Positions 53,204 to 64,000 are shown, numbered from the stretch's first letter. The stretch: DNA of 64,000 nt from Chloranthus sessilifolius (GCA_021018995.1 CM037587.1:69707604-69771603); one strand, 5' to 3'. Notes: generated from the sequence alone by a model not told the origin. Numbers and translations: made by a program.

Positions 53204-55777
53204 ATGGCTAATGAGACTAGCAAGCGCTAAAGGGAAGAGGAAGAGGAAGAAGAAGGTAATAGTTCTGATAACACCCAAATCATTAACTGTATTACACAGT
53301 CTGCGGCCCTTAAGGCCAAATAAAAAATAACAGACCCACCCAAGAAGATACCTAAATCTTCTGGGGTAGTTATCAGAGAAAGACACAAATGAAATCGAAT
53401 CTGTGTCTGCCCCTAAAAAATGGTTGAAATTAGATAAAGGTAAAAAGCTAGTGTCCTCTGCTACGCTAGCAGATAGACTCCCCACTTCAATGAAACATCA
53501 TATCGTGGGAGCCAAAATTGCTATAGACATTGAGCCTTTAAAAAAATTAGAGATTAGTGGAGAAGTCATCAAATATTTTAAGGATGTCGAGCTGAATTAT
53601 TTCTTAGAGTCAGGAGTCACACCAGTCTATCCCAGATTGGTGAGGCTGATTTACAGAAATATGACCAAAAATAGCCAGGGACCATCCCCAATCCTCTGTG
53701 CCAGTATCGATGGACTTCTGATACAGATTACAAAGGAAATGGTCACCAGAGTGATGCATGCCCCTTGAAAATACCACAACTGTTCCAAGATAACCCAGAG
53801 GCCAACCTGTTGAGGATGCCATCAGATACCCTCCTTCACTTGCCCAAATGGCAACAGAACTATTAGGAAACCTCCACGGGACAGGTCCCTTTTCCTTCAA
53901 AAAGACCTGGAGGCAAGGAGTTTATCACTTCAATTCTTCGACGTGCTAATTCATAAGACTATTCACCCCACAGGTCATGGAACACAAAGAAGGGCACTAT
54001 TTGTTAAGGCATTGTACTTAATGGAAAATCGCTATTGGTTCAATATGCCCTCTTATCTTTTTGAAGTAATCACCACCGTGAGGGAGAAACTGAGTTAAGA
54101 AAAATACTAGATAAAGAAGTTAACCCTACCATTTGGAGGACTTATCATAAATCTGCTGATGAATGGGGGGTATAGTATAGACCCCAAAGAAAAAACTTTA
54201 CCAACAATAGAGGAAGGCTTAACAATCACAGCCTATAGGAAAACTTTAGGTGCCAAAAATAAAAAGAAAATATCACTCACTCATCGCACCAAAGTACCTC
54301 CTCTACACCACATGTCCCACAAATTCATGTAGACCGAGAAGATACTGCCATAGAGTAGCCAACAGAAATTGAAGCACCAGAAGTAGTTATGGAAGAAGGT
54401 GTGAGTGCTTTTACTCAACCTCAGGAGGAGGCAGAGATTAGCTCTCCAGTACCAGAAAGAATAACCGAGTCAGGAGTCCCAGTTGCAGACCAAGCTAGTC
54501 TCTATGACCCTGCTTTGAACTCACCAATAGGGCCTGCTATGCCCTACTCCATCGAGGCAGACACACTGCCAACTGTTACGGAAGCAGGCTCGGTGAGCCC
54601 AAATATTGCAAGAACGGAAGAAATTCCGTCACCAATTGATCAACAGATTACTGGAATGGCTACTTCTAGCCATATCCCTGTACCAATAGAGCCTGTTGCT
54701 CACCCTACATTATAGCCAATACAGACCAAACTCTCATCATTCAAGCTGTTGAAGCATAACCAAGCTATGAGTTACCAAGAGGGGGATTTACAGAATTATT
54801 AAATGGAGAAGAACCCCCTGTGGATCCTCCAGTCACCACCACATCAATCCCCGAGTTAGAAAGGAGATGGAAGGTAGTAGAGCAATGGCAACTTATACAT
54901 GAACCGAAATTATTGCCATTCCAAGATTTAGTGAACAAATTTAGGGGAGTAGAACAATGGTTAAATACATTTGGCCTAAAGTTGGCACCACTACCGAATG
55001 TGGTAAAGAAATGGCTGGAGGAATTTTAAAGACTAAAGAAGAGAGTCTTTGATACTACTCTGGCATCTCAAGAGCGCACTGAAATAATGGATGGCTTGAG
55101 AAGAAGAGTTGTGCAAGATCATCATGCAAGATGGGCAGCAGACACATAGAAGAGAGTCCACGATGCCACTTCAACCCTTAAAGCACAGATCGCCCAACTA
55201 CAAGCAGAGAATAGACTACTAACCAAAAATCAATAAGGCTGGGAAGAGGAAAGAAAGGTGTATGAAGATAAAATGGTAGTTATACTTGAACTGTTTGGAG
55301 GTTTAATGGTAGACGATGCAGAAACTATAAGGGAAAAAGCTCTTAAAGACTACCAGGAAACACGCCATCAACAGTTGAGTGAAAAGGATCATCTACTGAC
55401 CATAGTTGAAGGGAAAATTCTACAACTGCAAGAAATGCAAGACTTCCTAAACTCAATTAATGCGGAATAGAAGCAAATCATTGAGTCTATAAAAATGAAT
55501 AGCTTCGTCATAATAACAAAAGAATAAGATAAAGCAGAAAACTTGAGAATGGAGATCCAACTAAAATCTACTGCGACCAAGAAGCTGACTGCGGATTTTA
55601 AAGAAAAGGCTGATCAGGAGCAGTAGTGTAAGAAATGAAGCTCTTGCTAAATGATTGATGAGAAGGACAACACTGATAAGGCAAAGCTTGAAACACATGG
55701 AGATTTATCTTCAGAAGAAGAACAAGATGGTTATTCTACTACTAAGGTATCTGACTCAGAAGATGACCCTACTACTG
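53204..55777 (+). pseudogene. Ath4 env-like gene with long C-terminal coiled coil
   Basis: Start at 53204 (MANETSKR, then a poly-Glu tract), with two early TAA codons. Frame 53403-53768 holds the core start (LVRLIYRNMTKNSQGPSPIL), equivalent to the PWMVKLWYQN region of Ath2. 53940-54120 continues in other frames (HPTGHGTQRRALFVKALYLMENRY, matching the GHSQERR part). 54389-54715 is Pro/Ser/Glu-rich. 54820-55640 is one frame rich in heptad-like Gln/Glu/Lys (LKAQIAQLQAENRLL, EKDHLLTIVEGKILQLQEMQ) with several stops. It ends with an acidic tail (SSEEEQDG) where Ath5 is inserted. No membrane segment. Confidence 0.68.
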
Positions 55778-58242
55778 TTGGCGGATTTCTGAGTGTGTGC
55801 TTGCTCTATTGGTTGTGGTAAAAGAAATTTAAAATCAAGATAAAACAGGGGATGGAATCAGCACAACTAAGAAATCCTAGACCTGTAAGATACAGGTTGC
55901 ATTGTGGTAAGTTTTGATAAGTAAGAGTTTGTCCCACAGGGAAAGGTGATCTACGGCTCCAAGGGAGCCATCTCTAGTAGTCCCTCCAGATCTGACTACA
56001 GATCTGGCAGTCCTAAAAAGGAGGGGAGTTTAGGGTCACTTATTCTAGGTATTCTAAACTACAGAAAGGGTTGAGAGGATGGATAGAGTGTGGAAAATAA
56101 ATATAAAAGGGTGAGAAGTATGTTATTGAGCCTAGATCAGAGGAGCTTTGTAGCTCAGATTCAGATCTGATGTTATAGAAATCCTGTCCAATGGCTACGT
56201 TATCACCACTGAGGAGAAAGGATCCAGCCCACCTCTCTGCCATGGTTCAATCCCTTAAGGTTATAACCTGTCCACTCGAATGGTCATAGACTATCCCATA
56301 GGGGAACCACAATCCAGGGATGGGTCAAAACAAGTTAATCATTGTAGGCACTATTTCATCCAGGCTACCAGCTCAAGAATCCATTGGGAACCTCAAACTC
56401 TAAAGCTCTATGTGTGGGGCTAAGGCTGTATAGGACCATGATAGCCCAGACACATAGAACCAACAAGATATTGAGTACAACCTTCGGTCTAGCTGTCCAT
56501 TGCTTGAGTGGGGCTACAATGGTCCAGTCACAAGCCTACAATCTTTATAACCAGATCAAATCTAACATCTGATAGTGGATCTATACAAATATAGGGGAGT
56601 CTGCCTCTATACAATCTCCCACCAGGCTTCTACAAGCTCAGGTGCAAAGAAGAAGGATCCATCTTAGATTGGTGGATTAGAATCACCCTAAGGCTATAAC
56701 CTGTCCACTTGAATGGTCACAGACTATCCCATAGGCTATCCTCCTCACTGAGCCCAAGACAAAACAAGAATATCGCTGCCACCACCATGGTCACCAGGCT
56801 ACCAGCTCAAGCTCCCATGGGGATTTCAGATCTAGTGGGTCCTGTGGTGGGGCTAGGGCTGTATATGACCATGATAGCCCAGACACACAGGTCACTTGGA
56901 TCTGAGTGGCCCTTAGAATCAGTCCTCCATTGCTTTAAGTCACAGCCAAAGCAATGGCGGATCACAAGGCAGTAGCCTTACACAGAGCATCTCACATTCA
57001 AACACAAATCCCACAGAGTACAAATCCTATTACAAAACTTCCATTGATCTAGTTCACAAAGCATACAAAGACATAGCCAGTAAGTGCTGGACTATGGAGA
57101 GAAGGGAAAAGAAAAAGAAAACTACTTACAGCTATAAAAAGAAAAGAAAACGATCTCAGATCAAGTCTCCAAGAAATGAGATGTGTTCTCAGCTATTCCA
57201 GGAATTTTCAGGATTCTTAAACCTAAGCTAAGTATGGGTTTATATAACAGTGGTGTGGCGGCGCATTAAGGTTAGGAAACCCTAATTTTAATGATGCCAC
57301 ATGGCTGAACAGTGATTCTTGGATGCCTTGGGGCACGTGCACAGAGATTTGAGCATGGGAGTGCATGCCCTAATCGCTGGAAATTCCCAGAAGGCCCTCT
57401 AGTGAAGAGATGGAAGTTGGAGTTCAGAGCTTCGCTAGGTAGCCATTGTTTCCCAGACTAATCACGTGGTAGTTCTTGCTCTTCGCGAGGATGATTTGAT
57501 ATTGAAGCTTCAACCGTCGTGAGGTTGCCTTGGTTTGCTCTTCAGGTAGTCATAAGGTTGAGTCGACATCAAAGCCTCAGAAGCCGTGGGGTTGGAGTTC
57601 AAGCAGTCGCGAGGTAGCTGCGCGATCGCTGGGTTGATCTTTGCGAGGATAAATTTGAATAGCGCGAGAACTTCGCGAGCACTTCTCTTCAATGGACTTC
57701 ACAAGTTTCCTCGCGAGGCTTTAATGAGTTCTGAACTACGCGAGGTTTCATGTCTTGACTGATCTTTGCGAGGATGGCTCCATCTTCGTAAGGATGCTTT
57801 CTTCTTGAATGGCGCGAGAACTGTGCAAGGAGTTCTCTTCTGATAATTGCATCCCGTGGCCACTGCGCGAGGAGTCTCCTGAAGCTCTCTCTCCTCAGCC
57901 GTTCTGAGCGAACTGCACGAGGTTGAGAGAGGTCTGCATTGAACTGTGCAAGACTGCTCGATGTGTTCTACTCTTGAGCTTCGCGAGAGATGTGCGAGTA
58001 GTTATTGTAAAGTTTTAGGAAGCTCAGTTGGACTGTGCGAGGCTCATTCCATTTCTGGATTCAGAGTCCATCCTTTTGAGGGACTTCTGGTGCCAAAACA
58101 GGCTCCTTAGCAAGATTCTTGGCCTTATTTTACTGCTGATTATTACCTACATAAAACACTTAACAAGAACTTATTAGATGGCTAAGGGTCTAATCAAAGG
58201 TTAAGTTAAGGGGTGAAAAGTGGTACTTTTCAGGTCTTAACA
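55778..58242 (-). repeat. Ath5 3' LTR
   Basis: On the minus strand it starts TGTTAAGACC at 58242, next to the polypurine tract. The left end is set at about 55778, where the Ath4 reading frame stops. TATA box TATATAAA at 57239-57246. U3 at 57430-58040 carries many TCGCGAGG / GCGCGAGAAC motifs. Confidence 0.85.
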
Positions 58243-58257
58243 CACCCCCAAACCTAA
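58243..58257 (-). promoter_or_regulatory. Ath5 polypurine tract
   Basis: Minus strand TTAGGTTTGGGGGTG directly before the LTR. Confidence 0.85.
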
Positions 58258-58361
58258 TCTTTGCTAGTCCCTTAGCAAAGCTACATTAAATCTACTTATA
58301 AAAATTAAATGCCACTTTCGTAGGGAGCACGGATATATTTAGCATATGTACCAAGCCTTTT

Positions 58362-58409
58362 AAACCCCTAGGTGATCCCTAGTGGAGGAGTGAAGTCTCC
58401 TGAGGGTTT
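58362..58409 (-). other. Conserved three-armed RNA-fold motif, Ath5 copy
   Basis: Same arms and loops as at 7055-7102 and 38623-38670, in an element whose LTR belongs to a different family. Confidence 0.78.
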
Positions 58410-59897
58410 TCAGTGAAGACACCCACAAACTTCTCAATGAAACAGTTAACAAAAATACAATATCATCAAGTGAGCAGTCAAGGAGCAGACTTAGTTTACT
58501 CTTAAACCAATAATCATAAAAGAAATTTAATCCATTGGTTGCACAGTAATTTAAACAGCATTAACTTCTCATGAATGCATAGCATTTCCAATCAGTTTAC
58601 AACCACAGAAAACTGCACAAGTGTGTGCCAGCACTGAGCTCATCATCAGATTAAAAATAAGGTTATAGGTCAAACATAATGCATTCAAATTCAGACCCAA
58701 AAACTTTCCAGGGCATACTCTCATAAGGGTCTTGTTGAGGGGTTCATTTTCTCTCAGGCTCAAGAGCAGTTACATCCCCCAAATGGGTCTGTAAGCATGA
58801 GCATAGGCATAGCTCTTAGGTGCTGACATCATTGACACATCCTCACCATAGATTGGATAACTCTTTATCTCCACATGACAGCTCACTCAACTTTGGATCA
58901 CAAGGGCTTTTAGCTAGGCTGGAATGTGGCTTATGGAGTGGGGTTAAAAGAATGGAAGATTGAAAAGGGGTTCAAAATTGAGAAATCAGTAAGTGAAGGA
59001 GGTGGTTCATGACTTCACCTTCTTGAATTCAGCTCCTTTCTTCTTCTTTGAGATTTCAGATTTGAAGTGATCAGTTTCTCTTCTTGATTTCAATTTTCCA
59101 AAAGAAAGTTCTTCTTTGACTCCTCCCTTGCTCCTCTTCATTATTATTTTTGTTTCTTTTTTATGGAATTTTCTTCTTTTTATTTTCGTTTTTGCTTTTC
59201 TGAAATGCCACCATGTTCTCAGTTACCATACTGCCAGAGTTTTTGAGATACTTCTTCTCCATTCACCTAATGTTGACCATAGCTAGTCCATCTTCAACTT
59301 TTTCTCCTTTACCTTCTGAATTCTCAGAGTGAGGGTAGGCTGAATCAGGTTCATAGGTTCAGGTACAAGTACTTGGGTGTATATTGAAGAAATTTAGGAT
59401 TTAAAGCTCAAAGGGGGTATGGACAAGGGCAGTTGCTTAAGGTTGGTCTTGTTAGGCTCAAACTGTCCAAGAGAAGGCCTTGATCCTTTCCTAAGTTTCA
59501 TGAGTGTTGTCAGTTGTTTCAACTTGGAGTTGCCTAACTTCTAGTGAGCACAGTGACTGAGCCAGTCCTTAGAACTAGAAGAAATTGCCGTAGTCACTCC
59601 TCAAAGAAAAAATATTGTAGGCCCACTTCTCACTGGTTATGGTCTTCCTTTGAACTTTTAAGTATGTCCTCACCTTTTTTTCTCTCTAATGATTCACTCA
59701 ATGCTGATACAAGTGATTTTCCTTATTGATCTCATCATGGAAATGTGAAAAATTAGAAGTTTATAATGTCTAAAGTTTGCAGAAATTTTAAATTTCTTAT
59801 TTTTCATGATTCTTGAGTGATCATCGATCCATTTCCATATTACTCACATGACTCTGCTGCACTTAGGTTAACTATTCCATTGGCAGGGTCTGCCTGC

Positions 59898-59932
59898 CAC
59901 ACCCCCAAACCTATGAGGAGGAGTGTCCTCAC
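59898..59932 (-). promoter_or_regulatory. Internal polypurine-tract copy with upstream hairpin, Ath5
   Basis: Minus strand: hairpin TGAGGA-CACTCC-TCCTCA, then ATAGGTTTGGGGGTGTG. The last 15 bases are identical to the terminal tract plus LTR start (58255-58241). Confidence 0.68.
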
Positions 59933-60156
59933 TGAGTCAAAGGTGTGTGCAGCAATTTTATTAAGGGCATAATAAAAGGAAACAATAAGAAAGAAAACAA
60001 CGAAAAACAGAGAACTGGACAGAATAACAGGAAAGGAAAATTTCATTAAAATGAAAAAATAAAATTACAAAAAGGGGGAAGAAGGGAGAGAGGGATCAAG
60101 GGTGAGGGGGTTGAGAAGGTGGGGGAGGGGGTGGAGTGGAGGGGGCAGGGGATGGT

Positions 60157-60336
60157 TCAATCTTGCTTTTTCTGTTGTGGCTGGAGCTTTTCCTCCTCCT
60201 CCTTAGCCAGGAGTTGTTGAACCGCCTCGTACTCATCCCAGAGGGGTTGTAGGGGATCCGGCTCTTTAGGTGGTGGCAGGTCCAACCACATCGAGTAAAA
60301 CTTGTTAGGCAGCGCATTAGGCTTGTCATCTGCCAT
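60157..60336 (-). CDS. Ath5 small acidic/Gln-rich ORF, 59 codons
   Basis: Intact frame starting at 60336 (MADDKPNALPN) and ending with TGA at 60157-60159. It has a Pro-rich middle (LDLPPPKEPDPLQP) followed by a helical, charged C-terminus (YEAVQQLLAKEEEEKLQPQQKK). It stands where Ath1-Ath3 have their long env-like ORF, and I see no other candidate in this element. Not recognised. It may be a real small protein or the eroded end of a longer one. Confidence 0.45.
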   Translation of the reverse strand: MADDKPNALPNKFYSMWLDLPPPKEPDPLQPLWDEYEAVQQLLAKEEEEKLQPQQKKQD

Positions 60337-60942
60337 TGGTAGGAGTAGGGAAGGACAGCAAGGGTGAGAGGAGAAAGGATGCGATGAATATGAAAGGGGC
60401 TCCCTGTGTATTTAAAGACGAGGATGGTGGAAGATGAAACGGTGGAATAACATCCAGGTCGTCGCAATTAATTGAGAGGGAGTTGGGAAACGTCAAGTCC
60501 CAGCAATCAGCATGGGAAATGACAAATGCATTTTACTCGCGCAGCTGGGTAAGGGGATCATGAGATAACTGAATCTCGTGATTATGGATGTTGGGGCTTG
60601 AAGTGCGCGAGAGTCTCTGCAGCATTTGTTGAAGCTCGCGACCGCGAAATAAATGCTCTATGTGAATTGCGTGACAGCTTCCCAAATCTCGATTGGTAAT
60701 GCGCGAGTGCTTAGTACCAAACAGGGGCAATACCGGTAGTGCGACATACTCATAAAAAATATTCAAACGATAGGCATTCAATTCGAAAATCAGCAATTCG
60801 CAGAAGAAGAAGAAGAAATCATTCCAATCCCACATAAACTCTATCAAGCTCAACATATTCAGACTCCATATAAACACTAAAATTTCCTAAAAATTATTGA
60901 AAAAACAAAAGTAGTATAGTACAACATGGACACAACTGTGGG
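60337..60942 (-). other. Ath5 spacer after integrase, with CGCGAG motifs
   Basis: Noncoding. At 60535-60720 there are repeated CTCGCG, GCGCGAGAG, AGCTCGCGACCGCG and ATGCGCGAG motifs, like those in the LTR of this element. Confidence 0.6.
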
Positions 60943-62045
60943 TCAGGTAGAGGTAGGGGTCCCATGAAAATGAATAGTGGGCATAGGGTCAGCAAGTTTT
61001 TCGATACAAGGCTTGAGCCTCTGACCATTCACTTTGAAGGTTGGCCCAGATTTGGGATCCTGGACTTCCACAGCACCAGATGGGAAAACATTTAAGACAA
61101 TATAGGGACCTTTCCATCTGGATTTTAATTTGCCAGGAAAGAATTTTAGTTTGGAGTTGAATAACCAAACCTTACCACCAGGTATGAGGCTTTTTTCAGC
61201 AAGCCCTTGTCAAAGAAAGATTTGGACTGTTCCTTGTAGATCCTGGCATTGGTGTAAGCATCCATCCTCAGCTCATCCAATTCAGACAGCTGCAATGACC
61301 TGTGGAGACCAGTAGAAGTTAGGTTCATATTTAAATTCTTAATGGCCCAATAGGCCTTGTGTTCTAACTCTACTAGGAGATGGCAAGCCTTGCCATAGAC
61401 CAGTCTGAATGAGGACATTCCAATGGGAGTCTTATAGGCAGTCTTATAAGCCCACAATGCATCGTTCAGTTTATCGGCCCAATCTCTCCTGTCAGTCCTT
61501 ACTGTTTTTTCAAGGATGTGCTTGATCTCCCTGTTGGAAATTTCCACTTGCCCACTTGTCTGTGGGTGGTAGGGAGTAGCAATCCTATGGGTCACAGAAT
61601 ATTTCTTGAGCAAGCTCTCGAAATTTCTGTTGCAGAAATGGCTACCCCCATCACTGATAATAGCTCTAGGGGTTCCAAATCTGGAGAAAATGTGCTGCCT
61701 TACAAATTTGAGGACCACCTGGTTGCCATTGGTTCTTGTGGCAATGGCTTTGACCCATTTCGAAATATAGTCCACTGCCACTAAGATGAACTGATAACCA
61801 TTAGAAGGAGGAAAGGGGCCCATGAAGTCTATACCCCATACATTAAACAATTCTACAACAAGGATGGGCTGCAAAGGCATTGAATTTCTTTTGGACTGCC
61901 CTCCTAATTTTTGGCATCTCTCACAGGCCTTGCAGTGCGTATATGCATCTTGGAATAAAGAAGGCCAGTAAAACCCACGCTGCAGGACCTTATCAGCTAT
62001 TTTTCTCCCACTAAAGTGGCCTCCACAGGCATTTTCATGGTACAT
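60943..62045 (-). pseudogene. pol: Ath5 integrase
   Basis: The open frame 62045-61146 has the zinc-binding region (H3, H10, C38, C41 counted from its Met) and the catalytic triad D73 (WGIDFMG), D132 (IISDGG), E168 (GQVEISN), with exactly 35 residues between the last two. [10 protein letters not shown] and [10 protein letters not shown] follow. A frame change near 61190 shifts the C-terminal domain, which then reads to a stop at 60943-60945. It would insert the element's DNA into the genome. Only a single TGA at 62085-62087 separates it from RNase H in the same frame. Confidence 0.93.
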
Positions 62046-62084
62046 GGCCAGAATACTGGGGACATCACTTTCGAGAACACATCT

Positions 62085-62723
62085 TCAGATGATTTGGTCT
62101 GCACAGTACTTGTATAGACAAGGTTCCTCCCAGAAAAAATATTTGACCATTGAGAAAAATAGGTCTTTGTCCATTTTGGTCAAGTGGGCAGGAATCTTGC
62201 CTATAACTAGATAATTAACAATGTGTGCAAACCAAGGGATCAAGGCTTGGATGGCAAATAATTGCTCATCCGGGAAGGCATCATTTGTAGGACCATCAAG
62301 GCATTCCTCCAAGACAATTCTGGACAAGTGGTCAGCCACCACATTCTCCACACCCTTTTTGCCCTTGACTTCGATGTCAAACTCCTGCAGTAGGAGTATC
62401 CATCTAATCAGCCTAGGCTTAGCATCTTTCTTGGACAATAGGTACTTCAATGCTGAATGGTCAGTGAAGATTACAGTTTTAGATCCTAGTAGATAGGCTC
62501 TAAATTTGTCCACAGCATAAACCACTGCCAGAAGCTCTTTCTCAGTTGTGGTATAGTTCAGTTGAGCTTCAGCAAGTGATTTGCTGACATAAGCAATGAC
62601 CACAGGCAGCTTATCTTTTCTTTGGCCCAAAACAACACCTATTGCCAAGTCTGATGCATCACACATCAGCTCAAAGGTAGGGTATAGTCTGGTGTTTAGA
62701 GTACAGGGGCAGAGGTGAGGCAT
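62085..62723 (-). CDS. pol: Ath5 RNase H and connection (open 212 codons)
   Basis: Ty3-type RNase H with D22 (MCDAS), E61/E63 (TEKE), D88 (FTDH) and D131 (ADHLSRI), followed by the linker to integrase ([18 protein letters not shown]). It removes the RNA strand during reverse transcription. The frame is the same as that of the downstream integrase; the TGA between them falls where Ath2 has an Arg codon. Confidence 0.92.
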   Translation of the reverse strand: MPHLCPCTLNTRLYPTFELMCDASDLAIGVVLGQRKDKLPVVIAYVSKSLAEAQLNYTTTEKELLAVVYAVDKFRAYLLGSKTVIFTDHSALKYLLSKKDAKPRLIRWILLLQEFDIEVKGKKGVENVVADHLSRIVLEECLDGPTNDAFPDEQLFAIQALIPWFAHIVNYLVIGKIPAHLTKMDKDLFFSMVKYFFWEEPCLYKYCADQII

Positions 62724-62942
62724 ATTTTCAATGTTTCAAAAGCAAAGCAAAAAAGTCAAAGGGAACATCCTGGCAGACCAGGTGGCACAATGGTTTAGCA
62801 ATTTTGCTGAAGTCCTTAATGAACCTCCTGTAAAATCCTGCATGCCCAAGGAAAGATCTGATTTGTTTGACTATTTTTGTAAGGGGCAAATTGGCAATGA
62901 GGTCAACTTTGGCCTTGTCTACCTCAAGCCCTTCTTTAGAGA
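62724..62942 (-). pseudogene. pol: Ath5 RT thumb/connection, short frameshifted stretch
   Basis: Joins the RT frame to the RNase H frame. A small loss at about 62950 (in the GIVLGHVV-type motif) shifts the frame, and a second change restores it, because the RT and RNase H frames have the same phase. Confidence 0.7.
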
Positions 62943-63989
62943 CTACATGGCCAACACAATGCCTTGTGTTACCATGAAGTGGCTCTTTTCCCAGCTTAAG
63001 ACCAGATTGGTCTCCTCACATCTTTGCAAAACTAGGCTGAGGTGTTGTAGACACTGGCCAAAACTGTCCCCATAGACAGAAAAATCATCCATAAAAATCT
63101 CAAAAAATTTGTCAATCATATCAGAAAATATGGCATACATACACCTCTGAAGAGTGGCTGGTGCATTACAAAGCCCAAAAGGCATCCTTCTGTAAGCAAA
63201 GGTGCCAAAAGGACAGGTAAAGGTGGTTTTCTCTTGGTCTTCAGGATGCACAGGGATTTGGTTGTACCCTGAGTACCCATCAAGAAAACAGTAAAAAGCT
63301 TTTCCAGCCAATTTGTCCAAAATTTGATCAATGAAGGGGAGAGGGAAATGGTCATTTCTGGTCTTAGAGTTGAGTTTCCTATAATCAATGCACACTCTCC
63401 AGCCAGTGGTCTCCCTGGCTGGTCTCAACTCTCCAATTTCAGTTTTAATCACTGTTATGCCAGATTTCTTGGGCACCACTTGGATAGGGGCCACCCAGTT
63501 ATAATCAGAGATGGGGTAAATCACCCCTGCATCTAGCAACTTGATGATCTCCTTGAGGACCACTTCCTGCATGTGAGGATTTAACTTCCTCTGCATTTCC
63601 CTGGAGGGTAGTGCTCCCTCCTCAAGATGAATCTTGTGCATGCAGATTGATGCATCTATTCCTCCCAGATTGGCAATGGTCCAACCAATTGCCTTCTTAT
63701 GCTTCCTCAAAACTGTTAGTAATTCTTCTTCCTGCTCATTGGTAAGTGAGGAAGAGATAATCACAGGAAGCTTATCACCTTTATCAAGGAAGGCATATTT
63801 TAATATTTCTGGAAGCTTCTTGAGTTCCAGATCGAGGGCTTGTAGGGTGGATGGCAAAATTGGTGCAATGGAGGATGGAGGAAGAGGCAGCAATGTAGGT
63901 TTCCAACTGGAATGCTGCACTGAGCCCACAGAAGATTTCAATGTGGTAAGGTCTTTTTGTATCACATCTGGGCTCTCTTCCTCCACCAT
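62943..63989 (-). CDS. pol: Ath5 reverse transcriptase (open 348 codons)
   Basis: RNA-directed DNA polymerase of the Ty3/gypsy type. Residues 1-110 are the protease-RT linker (ILKYAFL, VIISSSLT, AIGWTIANLGGI). The RT domain then has WVAPIQVVPKK (165-175), CIDYRKLN (200-207), FPLPFIDQILDKL, FLDGYSGYNQI with catalytic D237, FGTFAYRRMPFGLCNAP, and FMDD at 299-302. All palm motifs are intact. The Met at 63989 is only the first in this frame; the true polyprotein starts upstream, outside the window. It is a useful reference for the broken RTs of Ath2 and Ath3. Confidence 0.94.
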   Translation of the reverse strand: MVEEESPDVIQKDLTTLKSSVGSVQHSSWKPTLLPLPPSSIAPILPSTLQALDLELKKLPEILKYAFLDKGDKLPVIISSSLTNEQEEELLTVLRKHKKAIGWTIANLGGIDASICMHKIHLEEGALPSREMQRKLNPHMQEVVLKEIIKLLDAGVIYPISDYNWVAPIQVVPKKSGITVIKTEIGELRPARETTGWRVCIDYRKLNSKTRNDHFPLPFIDQILDKLAGKAFYCFLDGYSGYNQIPVHPEDQEKTTFTCPFGTFAYRRMPFGLCNAPATLQRCMYAIFSDMIDKFFEIFMDDFSVYGDSFGQCLQHLSLVLQRCEETNLVLSWEKSHFMVTQGIVLAM

Positions 63990-64000
63990 GTCCCAAATTT

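Larger units (their letters stand above)
50015..55777 (+). mobile_element. Ath4: Athila-type element without pol, cut by Ath5
   Basis: Plus strand: end of the 5' LTR (to 50834), perfect tRNA-Asp primer site, gag (51100-52540), no recognisable pol, env-like gene (53204-55777). The 3' end is displaced by Ath5 to beyond the right edge. The left limit is only a guess because the second LTR is not in the window. Confidence 0.68.
58258..60156 (-). other. Ath5 conserved 3' noncoding block
   Basis: Holds the three-armed motif (58362-58409) and the internal polypurine copy (59898-59912). No gene supported. Confidence 0.7.
55778..64000 (-). mobile_element. Ath5: Athila-type element, right end outside window
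   Basis: Minus strand, in its own order from the right edge: RT, RNase H, integrase, spacer, 59-codon ORF, 3' noncoding block, polypurine tract, 3' LTR. Gag, protease and the 5' LTR lie beyond 64000. Its LTR family is that of Ath1. Pol is the best preserved in the window. Confidence 0.88.

Overview
The window is repeat-dense plant nuclear DNA. I find no host gene, tRNA, rRNA or CRISPR array. Nearly every base belongs to one of seven Ty3/gypsy LTR retrotransposons. They are of Athila type (tRNA-Asp primer site, gag-PR-RT-RNaseH-IN, then an env-like ORF) and Tat/Ogre type (tRNA-Arg-like primer site, antisense extra ORFs). The species cannot be named from sequence alone. A seed plant with a large, repeat-rich genome fits.

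Layout, in order of inferred nesting. Tat2 (+, 41557 to about 50014) keeps its integrase and two antisense genes. Tat1 (-) is inserted in Tat2 pol; only its gag start, 5' UTR and 5' LTR are in the window (23110-26406 and 40626-41556). Ath3 (+, 26407-40625, TSD GGGTT) is a full-length Athila inserted in the Tat1 LTR, six bases from its TATA box. Ath1 (-, 1-5041 and 19241-23109, running off the left edge) is inserted in Tat1 gag. Ath2 (-, 5042-19240, TSD ACATT) is full length and inserted in Ath1 gag. On the right, Ath4 (+, about 50015-55777) carries gag and an env-like gene but no pol. It is interrupted by Ath5 (-, 55778-64000, running off the right edge), which has the best preserved pol.

The Athila elements share one plan: LTR, tRNA-Asp PBS, gag, protease, RT, RNase H, integrase, a spacer, an env-like ORF with a basic N-terminus and acidic tail (a 59-codon ORF instead in Ath5), a conserved 1.6-kb 3' noncoding block, and a polypurine tract. 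Ath2 and Ath3 share one LTR family with TTTGCGAAA-type motifs. Ath1 and Ath5 share another with CGCGAG-type motifs. Each family repeats its own LTR motif in the spacer between integrase and the last ORF.

Most notable: a 48-nt perfectly conserved three-armed fold near the 3' end of three Athila elements; a palindrome with apparent compensatory changes, shared by the Tat1 LTR and the promoters of both antisense genes; a spliced antisense plant-mobile-domain gene; and a systematic CAG/CTG to CG discrepancy between repeat copies that may be a methylation-linked sequencing artefact, so some frameshifts described here may not be real.
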